Positions 9,115-20,668 of a DNA stretch of 64,000 nt are shown here, piece after piece. The DNA is from Scilla litardierei (Eukaryota; Streptophyta; Magnoliopsida; Asparagales; Asparagaceae). The notes under the pieces were generated by a model. That model worked only from the letters and a program-made list of their open reading frames with translations. It made no database searches and was not told the origin of the DNA. Each line of letters starts with the position of its first letter. The stretch's first letter is position 1. A program made the translations under genes and the position numbers. Location of the stretch: contig CM061130.1 of assembly GCA_030789695.1 (NCBI GenBank), positions 14,871,860-14,935,859 on the forward strand, in the 5' to 3' direction.

Positions 9115-10103
9115 ATGTAGAAAGTAGCTTCAAATTTTGTCGCTGGAATCGTCTTATATCAACAAGGCGACATCCACACGATGAGACACGCATCGAAGAT
9201 CTAAGGGCCTACGTATCTTGGGTTTCGAACCGACGTCTCATACGAATTGGCGATGCAGACATTTTGGCGCCTAGAACTCGAGTGTTAATTCCTCGATTGT
9301 CGTGCCCCATTAATGCGATGTAACACCGCTTGACTTCAACAGGCGGACCCATTGAGGATGTACAACGGAGACCGTTGTTGAACCATTGGGCCGACACTCA
9401 AGATAAATCGACCGACGGAGGTTATGCCCACAAGAGAAGCCCGACATCGACTCGGTCAAAGCCCACCAGACAGTTGCCTGTTGCACTCCCATCACTCGAA
9501 CGTAGGAATGAAGGCGGCCTCATAAATAGCGGGAATGTGGGCAATGTTTGTTCCTATTAAAGAGGGGAGATCATGGCACCATAATGGGTGACAATTATCT
9601 CCCCAATGTCTCTTAAAGGACCCATGAGGTCTATAAATACCACAAGGTTCCAATTCCCAAGGTACGAGATCTAATACATAGACTCTACTCTTTTAGCAGA
9701 TAATTCTGTCACTAAAGAGCTTGCGATGTCAGATCTGAGACGAACCTACGTGGGTCGATCTCAGCTGCTCCATGCTCCCTCTCTTCCTTAATTTCTCATA
9801 CTAACTTAAGCATCGAAAGGGGTTTTGGGTCGGGACCCAGATCTAACCCCCCTGACGTTTATTTGTGGTATTGATCGACGTGTCTTCATCTCCTGTGAGG
9901 GTCGCTTCTGAGCTTCCTAGCCTCAAACTATCGACGCACAAGCTGCTCGAGGTTCGATCGAGCACCTCATCCCAGCCAACATCCATCAACCGACCCTGGT
10001 TCTACCAATCTAGGGTCCCTTTCAACTTGCTGACGAGGCTCTGACTCAGCACGAAGGGTCCACGTCAGCTAGACAACTGTCTTGGTCATTTTGGCCTTAA
10101 CAG
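9115..10103 (+). repeat. Degenerate LTR-like region, probably Tat type
   Basis: A TATA-like CTATAAATAC lies at 9631-9640. It is followed by features I associate with Tat LTR R/U5 regions: ACTCTACTCTTTTAGCAGAT near 9683, ACTTAAGCATCGAAAGGGG near 9801 and CCCCCCTGACGTTTATTTG near 9846. The boundaries are uncertain: a TG at about 9114 after purines and CTTAACA at 10103 are guesses. No clear primer-binding site follows. The ORF at 8859-9323 is a shadow. Confidence 0.4.
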
Positions 10104-10842
10104 TACCATATGTAAAGTAGAAACAACATCCACTACTAGAAAACGGACCAAAAAGGACGGATTAAAATTCCGTCCTATAGCCGTCCTTTAATTTTTAATA
10201 AACTAGAACGGAAATAGGACGGAAATAAGACGGCATTTTAAAAAGGACGGATATAGGATGGAATGCTCATTATTTTCCTTTTTCTTTTTAAAAATGAAAA
10301 ATTACAATTTTGGGATACAATAAAGGACGGATATTGGACGGCGAAAGAACGGACTAATATTTTTTTAAATTATAATTTATTTAAAAAATTTTTAAAAAAA
10401 TTATTCTAGCATAAAGGACGGTCATAGGACGGACCTTTAATAATTATTATTTCTTATTTATATAAAATAAAAAATAATTTTTATTATACACATAAAAGGA
10501 CGGAAAGAGGACGAATAAAGGACAGATTTCTTAATCAAAAAAAGATTAAGTTGTCCGTCCTAAATCCGTCCCTTATTTAAGTTAATTTATTTCAATTATT
10601 ACGTTAATTTATTTCAGTTATTAAATCAATAGATCCTAAGCCAAATAAAAACACCGGCAAAAAGAATAAGATTTGGAATTGAAAACTATGAATTATTTGA
10701 AGTGGGTCATTTTAGGGTGTGATTGAAGGGTTTTGGAGATGCGCCGGTTCGATGGTTTTTGAGAAAGTTACGACTTTAATTATTCCAATTGGCAGTTTAT
10801 TACGCGGCCTATAGGACGGATTTAGGACGGTCAGCTTCCGTC

Positions 10843-11290
10843 GTTCTTTTCTAAAAAAATACTCTGTCCTACCAGTCCATCTTCCGTCCTATTTCCGTCG
10901 TACATTTTTAAGATATAAAGGTCGGACTAAAATTTGTTAGCGGGAATTAAAAAATTGTTAGCGGGAAATCGAAAATTCAAACAATGTTGGACGGATATAG
11001 GACGGATATTGAAATTTTTTGGCGGGATATGAAAATATCAAACCTATGAAACCGTCCTTTCGTTCTTTTCTAAAAAATACTCTATCCTACCCGTCCATAT
11101 TCCGTCCTATTTCCATCCTACATTTTTAAGATATAAAAGTCGGACTAAAATTTTTTAGCGGGAATTAAAAAATTGTTGGCGGGAAATCGAAAATTCAAAT
11201 AAAATAGGACGGAGGATATAGGACGGATATAGGACGGATATTGAAATTTTTTGGCGGGATATGAAAATATCAAACCTATGAATCCGTCCT
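10843..11290. repeat. 219-bp tandem duplication inside the CACTA element
   Basis: Two copies start GTTCTTTTCTAAAAAA at 10843 and 11062. Each carries CCGTCCTATTTCC, AAGATATAAA, TTAGCGGGAATTAAAAAATT and TTTTTTGGCGGGATATGAAA in the same order. They differ by scattered substitutions and by an extra GGACGGATATA unit in the second copy. Confidence 0.85.
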
Positions 11291-11427
11291 TTATCCTTAC
11301 CGTCCGTCCTAAATCCGTCCTTTAGTATTATGCGATTTTTCTTTCCCAGAATGCAATCTTCTATAAATACTATGACTGTTCTTATCTCGATTGTTCTTTT
11401 CTCTTTCTTTCCAGAATCCAATCTGTC

Positions 11428-11541
11428 ATGGGTAAGTTTTTTGCTCTTTGTTCCTTATAAATTTATTTTATTTGTTTTATAAATACTAACAATCAATTCT
11501 TGTTTGGTTTTTGTTTAGGAAAACTTGATATGACTAAAAGA
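11428..11541 (+). other. Possible two mini-exons within the CACTA element
   Basis: ATGG/GTAAGT at 11428 gives a start codon against a consensus splice donor. TTTTTGTTTAG/G ending at 11518 is a good acceptor, and a GTATGA donor follows near 11542. The predicted peptide is tiny. It may be a relic of a longer spliced gene in the parent element. Weak evidence. Confidence 0.25.
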
Positions 11542-12417
11542 GGTATGATTACAATTCTTTTTCAGATCCTTTGTTTATATTTTCATATTGATTTGTCTTT
11601 TTGTTTATATTTTGATGAATGGCTGTAATTTTATTTGTGTTTGGGGAATTTTTGTTTATTGTAATTTTGTTGATTTCGTTTTTGTTTGGTATGTGTGTTA
11701 AATTTTGTGTTTGATGAATTGAATCTTATTTTTGTTTGTGTTTGGGGATGAATTTTTTATTTTTAGGTATGAATTTTGATGAATTTTTGATGTTTGGGTA
11801 TGATTTTTTATGTTTGGGTATGAATATTGATGAATTTTTTATGTTTGGGGATGAACACCGCCGAACAACGGTGGCGACGACACCGCAGCCGGCTATTGCC
11901 GGCTGCGGATTTTTTAATTAATTTATTACAGTATAGGACGGATATATGGCGGATTCAGGACAGATAATTAACAACCAAACAACTTATATAGGACAGAATT
12001 AAGACGGTTTCAGGACGGATATAGGACGGAATATAGAAAACTTTTAGGAAGATATAGGACGGATTGAGGACGGAAATCTTAATTAATTTGTCGCTTTAAA
12101 GGACGTATATAGGACGGAATAGTTAATTAATTAAGACTAATTACTTAGTTACTTAGAAGTAATTAATTAAGATATAGGACGGAATTAGGACGAAAATTGT
12201 CCGAATTAAGTCTTTTTTGCGACGGTTTTTATCTGTCATATATCCGCCCTTAGGGTTAAAATATAGGACGGAAATAGGACGGACTGAAATATAGGACGTC
12301 GCTGAATGGATGGAAAATGTACGTCCTATATCCGTCCTTTTCGACCTAAAAGGACGGATTTTGGGCAAAAAGGACGGATATTTGCCGTCCTTTTTGCTCT
12401 GTTTTCTTGTAGTGATC

Positions 12418-14344
12418 CTCCTTGTCGACTCTTATCTCCTTTTCTTTCTATATGCTAGCTTCATCATCCCCTTTGCATGATGATGGCAAGTTACAAAGGC
12501 ACTCTTGACAATGTACGATTTTCTTCAAGTTCTTCTCTGGACATGCATGCACTGATGCTTCCTATTGGCGTGGTGTTCATTTGAGTCCTTTTTCTTCTTT
12601 CCACGTGATTTCTTTGTATGCACAATAAAAATAATCTTGGCTTATCCATAGTTCTGGCTATAGCAACTCCTTTTCTTATGTTAAGAAAATTTCAAAATCA
12701 TATTCTGGTAGAGCTATCTACTTAATTGTGAATATGGTGGAATGCCTTACCTATATTTCGTTGCAACCCAACTTTCTTGGACACTTTCTTGCTAAGTAAT
12801 TATGAGGAAGTAAACCCTACTAGATTTGACCTCAGAAGTCCCCAGAATATTTAGGTAATCTAAATCTTCAATGGATGTCATCATGCCCAGTAATTGAAAA
12901 TGTACAACTATAGGATATACAAAGAAACCTCATTTTCCCATATTGTCTGAGTTTGACTCATGAAAGCAAGTAATTAACATAAACTTTACTTTCTTCGCTA
13001 TGTAGAAGTTAAAGAATCTATCCAAAGACTCTCAGAGAATTTAGAATGTGTCAAAGAGCTCGACAAAAAAGGGGATCTCATTGACTTGCCATATGATCAT
13101 AAAGTATACGATCAGCCTCTACAAGTTCAAATGACACTGATACAACATGCATTAGTAATGCCTAAATAATTCCTCAACCTCTAATGGTAAAGCTAATCTA
13201 TGCTTACCATCAAAGAACTTATCAGGAAGACATATCTCACTTTTCTTTGTATCGCCAAGACACTCCCCATCGGCTAGAAAATGGACAATAAACTTCCCTC
13301 AAATTTTGTATAGCTTTGCTAGGTTGTTGAATGTGATATCTCGTGACATGCTTAATGTGCTTGGAGGGAGAAGTGATATTGGAAAATTTCTTGGGCAGAG
13401 CCTTGTCATTTCAACTGCTACTTATCCAACCCTAAGGCCACATTAGGCGCTAGTGATAAATGCTCTCTACCCCTAGCAATTCTAGAAAATGGAAAATTAA
13501 CTTCCCGCCAATTTTGTATAGCTTTGCTAGGTTGTTCAAAGTGATATTTATTAACATGCTTAATGTGTGTGTGTGGAGGGAGAAGTGATATAGGAAAATT
13601 TCTTTAGTGGAGCCTTGTTCTTTCAACCGTTAATAATCCAACATTAAAGCCACACTAGTCGTTAGTGATAGACATGCTCTGAACCTACAGCTTAGTATTA
13701 CACTTGTCTACTGCTCATGATCATCGTTCAGACTTTGCCCATGTGCATCCAAGCTGGCATCTTTCATTGTTACTTGATGTATTCACTAGCTCATCACTTC
13801 CCTGTAATTGACTTGCTCAGAGTTGTTCAAAATAATAATATGTTATTTGGTACAATTTATCTGAGTAAATTTACATATGTTTTGTCTACAGTAAATACTT
13901 AGATAAAGTCCTGAGACTTAATGCGAGGTCAACCATATATCAAGATGAGGATTATGATCATGTGAAATGTATTGACCGTCAGGAGCATAAGTCTAAAATT
14001 GTTTGCATTCGTAGATGCATTGAGAAAGGACTTCAATGCATCAAATAGACTATTTTGTCATCTATCTTTACCAAGTATTGGTGGCGATGATATCATGATT
14101 GCTCGATTTAGTGAAATCAAAGATGAGACATATGTGCTGATTAGAGAATGAGTTCAGTGAACAAACCAATAAGAATTGCCACATGGATAGCATAAACTGA
14201 ACTGTCAATTATAGTTTTCAAGTGATGATAGTCAAGCCTGTCCTTTGACTTGAGGCCATTATACGAACATGTGCGTGAATGCTGTCACCTTAATTTCTAA
14301 CCTAGCTTCGAGGCAGGGTTGTCGATGGGTATTCAGGATTCGGG
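12418..14344. other. Unrecognised intergenic stretch between CACTA and gypsy-3
   Basis: No coding frame over about 60 codons with recognisable content. The only clear structure is the tandem duplication at 13275-13683. Near 14325-14400 the short phrase GGGTATTCGGGATT is repeated at the point where the gypsy-3 RT reading begins, suggesting a rearranged junction. Confidence 0.5.
13275..13683. repeat. 217-bp tandem duplication
   Basis: Copies start TAGAAAATGG at 13275 and 13492 and share ATTTTGTATAGCTTTGCTAG, ACATGCTTAATGTG and GGAGGGAGAAGTGATAT, with moderate divergence. The second has a short (GT)n expansion. No function inferred. Confidence 0.8.
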
Positions 14345-16579
14345 ATTCGGGATAAATACTTCTGCTATTTGGATGGGTATTCGGGATTCTTTCAGATCCC
14401 TCTCCATGATGATGATCAGGAGAAGACCACTTTCACGTGTCCCTATGACAACTTCGCATATCAAAGGATGTCATTTGGACTTTGCAACTGTCGCCTTTCA
14501 AAGGTACATGAAATCTATCTTCTTCGATTATATCGAATAAATCATGGAGGTTTTCATGGTCGGCTTTTCTGTCTATGGAACCGAATTTGACTCTTGCTTA
14601 GCCAATTTAACCAAATTTTAAAAAGATGCCAACAGAAAAATATGACTTTGAACTGGGAAAAGTGCCATTTTATGGTTATCGAAGGTATAGTTCTTGGGCA
14701 CCTAGTTTCATCAAGAGGAATTGAGTTAGACAATGCCGAAATTGAAGTTATTGAAAAATTACCTCCTCCCATCAATGTAAATGGCATTAAAGGATTCCTT
14801 GGTCATGCAGGGTTTTACTACCGCTTCATCAAGGATTTTGCTCAAATTGCACGTCCCCTTACTACTTTGCCTGATAAGGATGCGCCTTTTGTTTTTTCTG
14901 ATGATTACTTAAAATCTTTTAAAACGCTAAAGGCGGCACTTATTTCTGCTCCCATTATACAGCCAACGGATTGGTCTCTTCCTTTTGAGTTGATGAGTGA
15001 TGCTAGTGACCATGCTGTTGGGTCAGTGTTAGGTCAGAGAAAGGACAAGAAGATGCACACGATATATTATGCAAGCAAGACCTTGGATGAAGCTCAAAGG
15101 AATTACACCACTACCGAGAAGGAGATTTTAGCAGTGGTCTACTCAATCGAGAAGTTTCGTTCTTATCTTCTTGGACCAAATGTGATAGTCCATACGGACC
15201 ATGCCGCATTAAAATACCTCCTGAACAAAAAGGAAGCCAAGCCGAGGCTCATCAAGTGGATTCTCCTTCTGCAAGAATTCGATTTGGAGATCAAGGATAA
15301 AAAAGGAACAGATAATCTTGTGGCAGACCATTTATCAAGGCTAATTCGTGAAGGAGAAGATGGAAGTATGCCGATTAATGACACATTTGTTGATGAGAAC
15401 CTTTTTGCTTTGGGACCTATGGAAGTGCCATGGTTTGCAGACTTCGTGAATTATTTGTCTTGTGGTATCAAGCCACATGAATTAGCTATGCAACAAATAA
15501 GAAGGTTTATGCATGAGGTCTGGAACTATTTTTGGGAAGACCCATACCTCTTCAAGACATGCAAGGACGAGATTATAAGGAGATGCGTCCCAAAAAAAAC
15601 CTACATCTATTATTTCACATTGCCATGATATGCCCTGCGGAGGACATGCATCTGCTTCCAAGACTACTGCAAAGATATTACAGTGCGGATTTTACTGGCC
15701 AACCATGTTCAGGGACACACATGATTTCGTCAAGAAATGTGACATATGTCAGAGGCCAGAAAACATATCTAGACGGAATAAGATGCCAATGAAGCCAATC
15801 TTGGAGATTGTGCTCTTTGACTGCTGAGGTGTTGACTTCATGGGACGGTTCCGATCTAGCAAGGAGAATAAATACATTCTAGTGGTCGTCAATTATGTTT
15901 CAAAGTGGGTGGAAGCTATTGCCACCCTAACTAATGATGCCAAAGTAGTTGCCAAGTTCTTCAAACACAACATTTTCACATGTTTTGGAGTTCGTACAGG
16001 ACATTGATTAGTGACGGAGGGAGCCATTTTATCGAGAAGAAGTTTAAGGCCAGGTTAAAGAAGTATGAGGTGCATCACAGAGTTTGGAATGGCTTATCAT
16101 CCTCAAACAAATGGGCAAGTAGAAGTTTCCAACATGGAAATCAAGCAAATTTTGGAAAAGACAGTTGATAAGTCGAGAAAATATTGGTCTATAAAGCTAA
16201 ATGACGCTCTGTGGGCATACCACACAGCTTTCCGGACTCCCATTGGTACTATTCCATAGGGACTGGTTTATGGAAAGTTGTGTCACTTGCCTGTAGAGTT
16301 GGAGTACCGTTCTTATTGGGCTATCAAGATACTCAATTATAATTACAAGAGCGCGGGAGTACAACAACTCCTCGATATCCATGCGCTTGATGAGATTAGA
16401 AGATACACCTATGAGAGCTCCCGAATACACAAGGAGTGGATAAAGATTTCCATGATGCCCCCATTATGGTGAAACACTTTGATGTGGGAGATAAGGTCCT
16501 ACTCTTCAACTCTAGGTTCCGACTCTTTTCGGTAAAGTTGAGATCTCGTTGGTCAGGGCCATTCACCATACGTCATATA
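14345..16579 (+). pseudogene. pol: Gypsy-3 pol: RT, RNase H and integrase, inactive
   Basis: The RT begins inside the palm (GYSGFFQIPLHDDDQEKTTF near 14370). The motif that should read FMDDFSVYG reads FMVGFSVYG (near 14550), so both catalytic aspartates are gone. The longest frame (14594-15628) holds the RT thumb ([20 protein letters not shown]), RNase H ([37 protein letters not shown]) and the tether. Integrase follows in shifted frames: a zinc finger with KKCDICQRPENISR near 15735, then core pieces ([26 protein letters not shown] near 16090, [18 protein letters not shown]). Several stops and frameshifts occur (for example 15825, 16257). Domain order and wording match the Athila branch. The reading is broken at 16580 by a solo LTR and resumes at 18445. 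Confidence 0.88.
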
Positions 16580-18444
16580 TGAATCGTCTCAAAAGATGTG
16601 AGCACTATTCCCAAGTGTAGGAGATCGAACAAGTAATAATCCTGGTGAGCCCAGGTATCGTATCCATGGGACAACTGATATGCAAACCAAGAATTTCAGT
16701 TTATAAAGAGTACTAATACGATGAGAAACAACCACCTTTCAGGTATAAAGATATGTAATTGAGAGTTTAAAATAATAAAAGAGAATCCTATGATAATTAC
16801 GGTGAATTCGATACTAGGGTACTAATATGGAGATATGTGTCGCTTGTGGTTTCATTAGGGCATTTGTAATTAATGATTATTAATATCTTTTTTATAACTC
16901 AACGTTTCGTCCGGCTAGGGTATGAGAACGTCGGAAGGTATGTCGATAAAGCGCGTAAAATAGTGCCAAAGAGTAATAACGTAAATCATCGATTTCATGA
17001 AGAAAATATGCACAAGTGCCCTCTCGGGTCATGATACGTCCTCTTGGATCGCATCACGAATAAGTATTACTAAGATTATATTCGATTCAAGCATGTCCAC
17101 GTCTTCGTATAACATACCCAAATAACATATACGTAGAAATCAATGAAATTAATGAAATACGTAATATAACATGCATTATAGGGAAAAAAGATATTAAATC
17201 AAGGACTACAAAGCCCTAACTACATCACAACCAACACATAAGGAGATTAGCCATGCATGGAGAGAAAATAAACCATATTCATAGACAGATACATGTTCAA
17301 ATACTCAAAATACGCGACAAATACACCAAATACGAGAGAAAAGTTAAGAGTTTTATCACCAAATTCCTCTAATCAAACCCTATATCTCCTTCAACAATAG
17401 CCCCTAGCCTCTGTCTCCAGGGCCTCCAAAACTCACGGCCAAATACACTCTCTAGAGCTCCTAATACGCCAAGAATACCCCTAATACCCCTAGGAATATG
17501 CTTAAATACGAGCATTACAGTTTTGTATAACATAGCGGGACCAAAACCCCCATCGTTTTCTCCTTCAGCCAAAATTTGCTACTGCCTCATCCCACAGCCG
17601 TCCATTAAAGCAGGATGTGATGACAGAGCGACACGTGTCTTAATGGGTGCAGATCCGCTTCGAATTGCACTTGGCCTGCTCCGTACAGTCGGCTCACGTG
17701 GGATCACATGAAAAACGCGACACGTGTCCATGTATAGCACCAAATCTGCTCGCTCGGATCCGCATCATTCGTCGTCGTTCCATTGGGCTATAACGGGCTC
17801 GAATAACGCCACGTGTACCCATGAGTACTGCTCTCCTTCGCTGTATCAGGGCAGACATCAACCGTTGGATCGTAATCCAACTGCCAAAATTTTCCATGTC
17901 GGTTGCTATCCTCCTTTATTCCTCAGCCACTTGATTGAGCGGGAAGTGACTGCGATTGAACCATGTGTCCCTTCGCAGTGCCCCATTCGGATGATATCTC
18001 GCCCGTTGGATCCAAGATGGGTGGCCACAATAAGGCCGCGTAGCCCAGCTGCTCCACCTGTCGGATGAAGGCAGGAGCGGTGAGATGTTGCCACGTGTCT
18101 CCAAGATTAGTGCGAGGCACGTACGGTTACGGCCATATTTTCGTATTTCCCATGTATTTCCTTCATTTAATTAGTATTCTACACTCAAAAATTCGTTAAA
18201 ATTAGCATAGATCTCATAAAAATATGAATAAATAGCCGTTGGAATCGTGAGATTTAGATCTACACATGACAAATATGAAAATGCCGAAATACTCAATAAA
18301 ATGTTGTTTTGTACTTAAATAAAATGGTTGCTATAATAAATGACAATATTCAGAATGCGATTGTATTAGGGAACAAATATGTGCCATATATGCACAAAAT
18401 GGGGCCAAATGAGATGTTAAATATACAATATTTACACCGAATCA
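16580..18444 (-). repeat. Solo LTR (1865 bp) with perfect ATATA target-site duplication
   Basis: It begins TGAATCGTCTC at 16580 and ends CACCGAATCA at 18444 (TG...CA). It is flanked by ATATA at 16575-16579 and 18445-18449. Removing it and one ATATA leaves the integrase reading frame continuous, which is strong evidence for a precise insertion. There is no internal domain, so it is a recombination product. The plus-strand start (AGCACTATTCCCAAGTGTAG) resembles the U5/R end of large gypsy LTRs, suggesting the parent lay on the minus strand. It carries five CACGTG G-boxes (17632-18097). Parent family not identified in the window. ORFs here are shadows. Confidence 0.88.
17632..18097. promoter_or_regulatory. 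Five G-box (CACGTG) palindromes in the solo LTR
   Basis: CACGTG occurs at 17632, 17695, 17721, 17810 and 18092; four of the five are followed by T (CACGTGT). One copy per roughly 4 kb is expected by chance. G-boxes are bound by plant bZIP and bHLH factors, and ACACGTGTC-type contexts are known abscisic-acid response elements. If the LTR is read on the minus strand, the cluster lies on the U3 side. Confidence 0.7.
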
Positions 18445-19160
18445 ATATACATCCCGGAGGAGTTATTGAAATAGAAGGCAGTGATGGAGTACCATTCAAA
18501 GTTAACTAGCTAAGACAGAAGCATTATTGCACGGGAGATCCTATCGGTGAAATTAAGAGCATCTACCTCAGAGACGCTTGTCCTGAAAGTTTGGCAACTA
18601 CAACAACATTGTCGATGATTGAAGAGAATGACTATGTGATCTGCTTGAAGAGGTGATAGAAGAAACTACGCCATATACAATCAAGACACTGCTTATAGAA
18701 AATTCTAATGTGGAGCCGAGTTCTGAAGAACGTACTCATATTGAAGACACCCTGGACCCTCTCACTGATAAAGATGAGAACGATGCTGACATTGTTATAA
18801 TTAGAGAGCTCTATAAACTATCTGCTGGGAAGCATCTGAAGACGCAAATGTCATCGGTGAAGCCATAACCAACATCACCGACGGAGAAAAAGGAGCATTT
18901 GAAGGCTATAAGTGATGATTGTAGGAAGTTATTTACCACCAGCATGAAGACGGAGATGCAACATGAGGAGACTAAACAAGACAATGTCTAGCGATCCATG
19001 CCCACCGGTCTTCTAGCCAAATTTGACAAACGCATCTCCTATGTGTCGAATATCTCACGCTGAATGCAAATTATCAGGGCTCTAGCTCAAGACCATAAAC
19101 GAGCACTTATCGAGAGGCAACTCGACATTCCTACCTTAGTTTTAGTTCGTTTTTAGTTTT
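18445..19160 (+). pseudogene. pol: Gypsy-3 integrase C-terminus and pol tail, broken
   Basis: After the solo LTR the integrase C-terminal end continues (GGVIEIEGSDGVPFKVN up to a stop at 18507). The Athila-type tail follows (KHYCTGDPIGEIKSIYLRDA to about 18600), then an acidic/basic linker in the frame 18653-18868 and short broken pieces to about 19160. Multiple in-frame stops show decay. The wording matches the end of Athila pol polyproteins. Confidence 0.75.
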
Positions 19161-19408
19161 TAGTTTATTTGAAAATACAAAAAATCGAAAATCTAAAGTT
19201 AGAAAAAATTCTGATATTGGGCGATATTTTATCTGTAGGGAGAGATCACAAGGATGAGCAACAACGAGTAAATTTATGGAGAGCACATGTAATGAAGGAG
19301 TTCCATGTCATGGAGAAGTTTGAACGAGAAAAGAATGAGAAATTTTGAGAAGAAAGCGAGGAAGAAGAGGAAGATCATCAAAATAGAGGAGCTGAGGAGT
19401 CAGTCTCA
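19161..19408 (+). other. Non-coding spacer after gypsy-3 pol
   Basis: Purine-rich text (GAAGAAAGCGAGGAAGAAGAGG near 19350) with no intact frame, leading into the palindromic cluster. Confidence 0.5.
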
Positions 19409-19740
19409 ATCGGTCGAGTGAGACTCTCACTCGACCGAGTAAGAAAATTTAACATGGGAGTAAAAATCAATGCTCTTTGAAGTCTTCTCACTCAATCAAG
19501 TGACTATCTCACTCGATCAAGTGACTATTTCACTCGACCGAGTGGGAGACTGTAGAAGATTTCCAAAAATTTGTTGTTCTGTTTCATCTTCTGACTCGAT
19601 CGAGTGACTCATCTCACTTGATCGAGTCATTCGAACAGCTGTGACCCAAAAAAATCTCCCCCTTATCATTCTGAGTCACTCGATCGAGTGACTAATCTCA
19701 CTCGATCGAGTGAATTAAGTCGATGGCCACCTATTAAAGG
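19409..19740 (+). promoter_or_regulatory. Internal palindromic cluster of gypsy-3 followed by a TATA-like box
   Basis: About ten copies of TCACTCGATCGAGTGA or half-words lie between 19409 and 19713, many as perfect palindromes (for example near 19678 and 19699). They are followed by CTATTAAAGGGG at 19732 and then a C/T-rich leader. This is the same order (pol, family-specific palindromes, TATA-like box, leader) as in gypsy-2 and Sire-2, where an env-like ORF follows. Confidence 0.7.
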
Positions 19741-20174
19741 GGGAATTAAGACTCGTTTGAGTCTTTCTCTCGCTTGACCGCAGCCAACCCTTCTTCCTTC
19801 AGCCATTGCTTACTCAGACGATCGTACCGCCCCTTGTGCCGACGTCAACAGCCCTCCTTCGACCACCTCCGACCACTACTTCCCTCCATCAAGCCCTAAT
19901 CTCCACCATATTCTCTTCTTCTACCCTTGTAAGCCCTAAATTTGACCACAAAACCCTATTAACCCTCTAAATCTCCATATTTTCTTGATTTTCCCCATTT
20001 AATCCAAAATTTCCATTGCTAATTCAAATCTTTCGTGCAACATGCAAGCTTGGGGGAGATCCGTTGCGACTATTATAGAGAAATCCTTGGGGAATCATTT
20101 CACACTTGGCGAGCGCTTAGGAGTCGCATCGATCGCTCGGTGCATGCGTTCTATTTCATTATTTGTGATTGTGT
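19741..20174 (+). other. 5'-UTR-like stretch and polypurine tract of gypsy-3
   Basis: Pyrimidine-rich text with repeated AAGCCCTAA/AAACCCTA words (19892-19960), as often found in plant 5' UTRs. It is followed by the polypurine tract AAGCTTGGGGGAGAT at 20046-20060, the same AGCTTGGGGGA motif found in the gypsy-2 3' region. No env-like frame survives. Confidence 0.5.
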
Positions 20175-20524
20175 CTATATATATATACTAGTCATAACCC
20201 GTGCCCGTGGGCACGGTTCATTTAAAATTTTCCCCCGTGATATCTTTGTTCCCTAAAAAATTATTTCCACGGCCAAAATTGTGTGGAACAACAAATTAAC
20301 GTAAAAATATTTAGCGACACGGGTGTCTTCGGTGGTGAACAACAAATTCGGCGCGGGTGCATTCGACACGGAACAAAAAATTAGCGTAAAAAATTCGGCG
20401 CGGTCGCCTTCGGCGTGGAACAAAAAATTAGCGTAAAACATTTAGCGGGCGCCTTCGGCGCAGGCGCCTTCGGCGCAGGCGCCTTCTCTTATCCAATTTC
20501 TCTTGATAACATCCCTATTTTATA
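20175..20524 (+). mobile_element. Small element A, same termini as the large element B
   Basis: It starts in a TA run followed by CTAGTCATAACCCGTGCCCG with a GCCCGTGGGC hairpin. Repeated TTCGGCGCGGGCGCCTTCGG-type words come next, and it ends CTTATCCAATTTCTCTTG, ATAACATCCCTATTTTAT. The large element at 20669-35278 has both the same start and the same end. No ORF. The class is not certain: no clear terminal inverted repeats, and no convincing CTRR for a Helitron. Confidence 0.55.
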
Positions 20525-20668
20525 GAATAGATGTATGTATATGTATATATGTATGTATCTGTATGTATGTATATATATGTATGTACATATATACTCTTAT
20601 CCAAATTCTCTTATCCAATTTCTCTTGTCCAATTTCTCTTATCCAATTTCTTTTGATAACATCCCTAT
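20525..20668. repeat. (TATG)n tract and a third copy of the element 3' terminus
   Basis: A GTATGTATATATGTATG-like tract (20530-20590) is followed by four CTTATCCAA/CTTGTCCAA units and GATAACATCCCTATTA, the 3' terminal text of elements A and B. It abuts the start of B directly, a head-to-tail arrangement. Confidence 0.7.

Larger units (their letters stand above)
10131..12414. mobile_element. CACTA (En/Spm) DNA transposon, non-autonomous, 2284 bp
   Basis: The termini are CACTACTAGAAAA at 10131 and TTTTCTTGTAGTG ending at 12414, an imperfect inverted repeat, flanked by the 3-bp duplication ATC (10128-10130 and 12415-12417) typical of CACTA. Dozens of AGGACGGATATAGGACGG-like words in both orientations fill the subterminal regions and extend inward; in autonomous members such repeats bind the TnpA-type protein. 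No transposase ORF is present, so it would need proteins in trans. There is an internal 219-bp duplication at 10843-11290, and possible mini-exons near 11428-11541. Confidence 0.93.
14345..20174 (+). mobile_element. Decayed Athila-like Ty3/gypsy element, gypsy-3 (pol to 3' region)
   Basis: Plus-strand order: 5'-truncated RT, RNase H, integrase (split by a solo LTR at 16580-18444), a palindromic repeat cluster (19409-19713), a 5'-UTR-like pyrimidine-rich stretch, and a polypurine tract AAGCTTGGGGGAGAT at 20046. The env-like ORF expected between the cluster and the tract is missing or unrecognisable. The LTRs are not identified. The 3' end is cut near 20175 by element A. Confidence 0.8.

Noticed and set aside
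14319..14590. Independent small genes at the left end of gypsy-3
   Set aside because: They are fragments of the RT palm in shifted frames.
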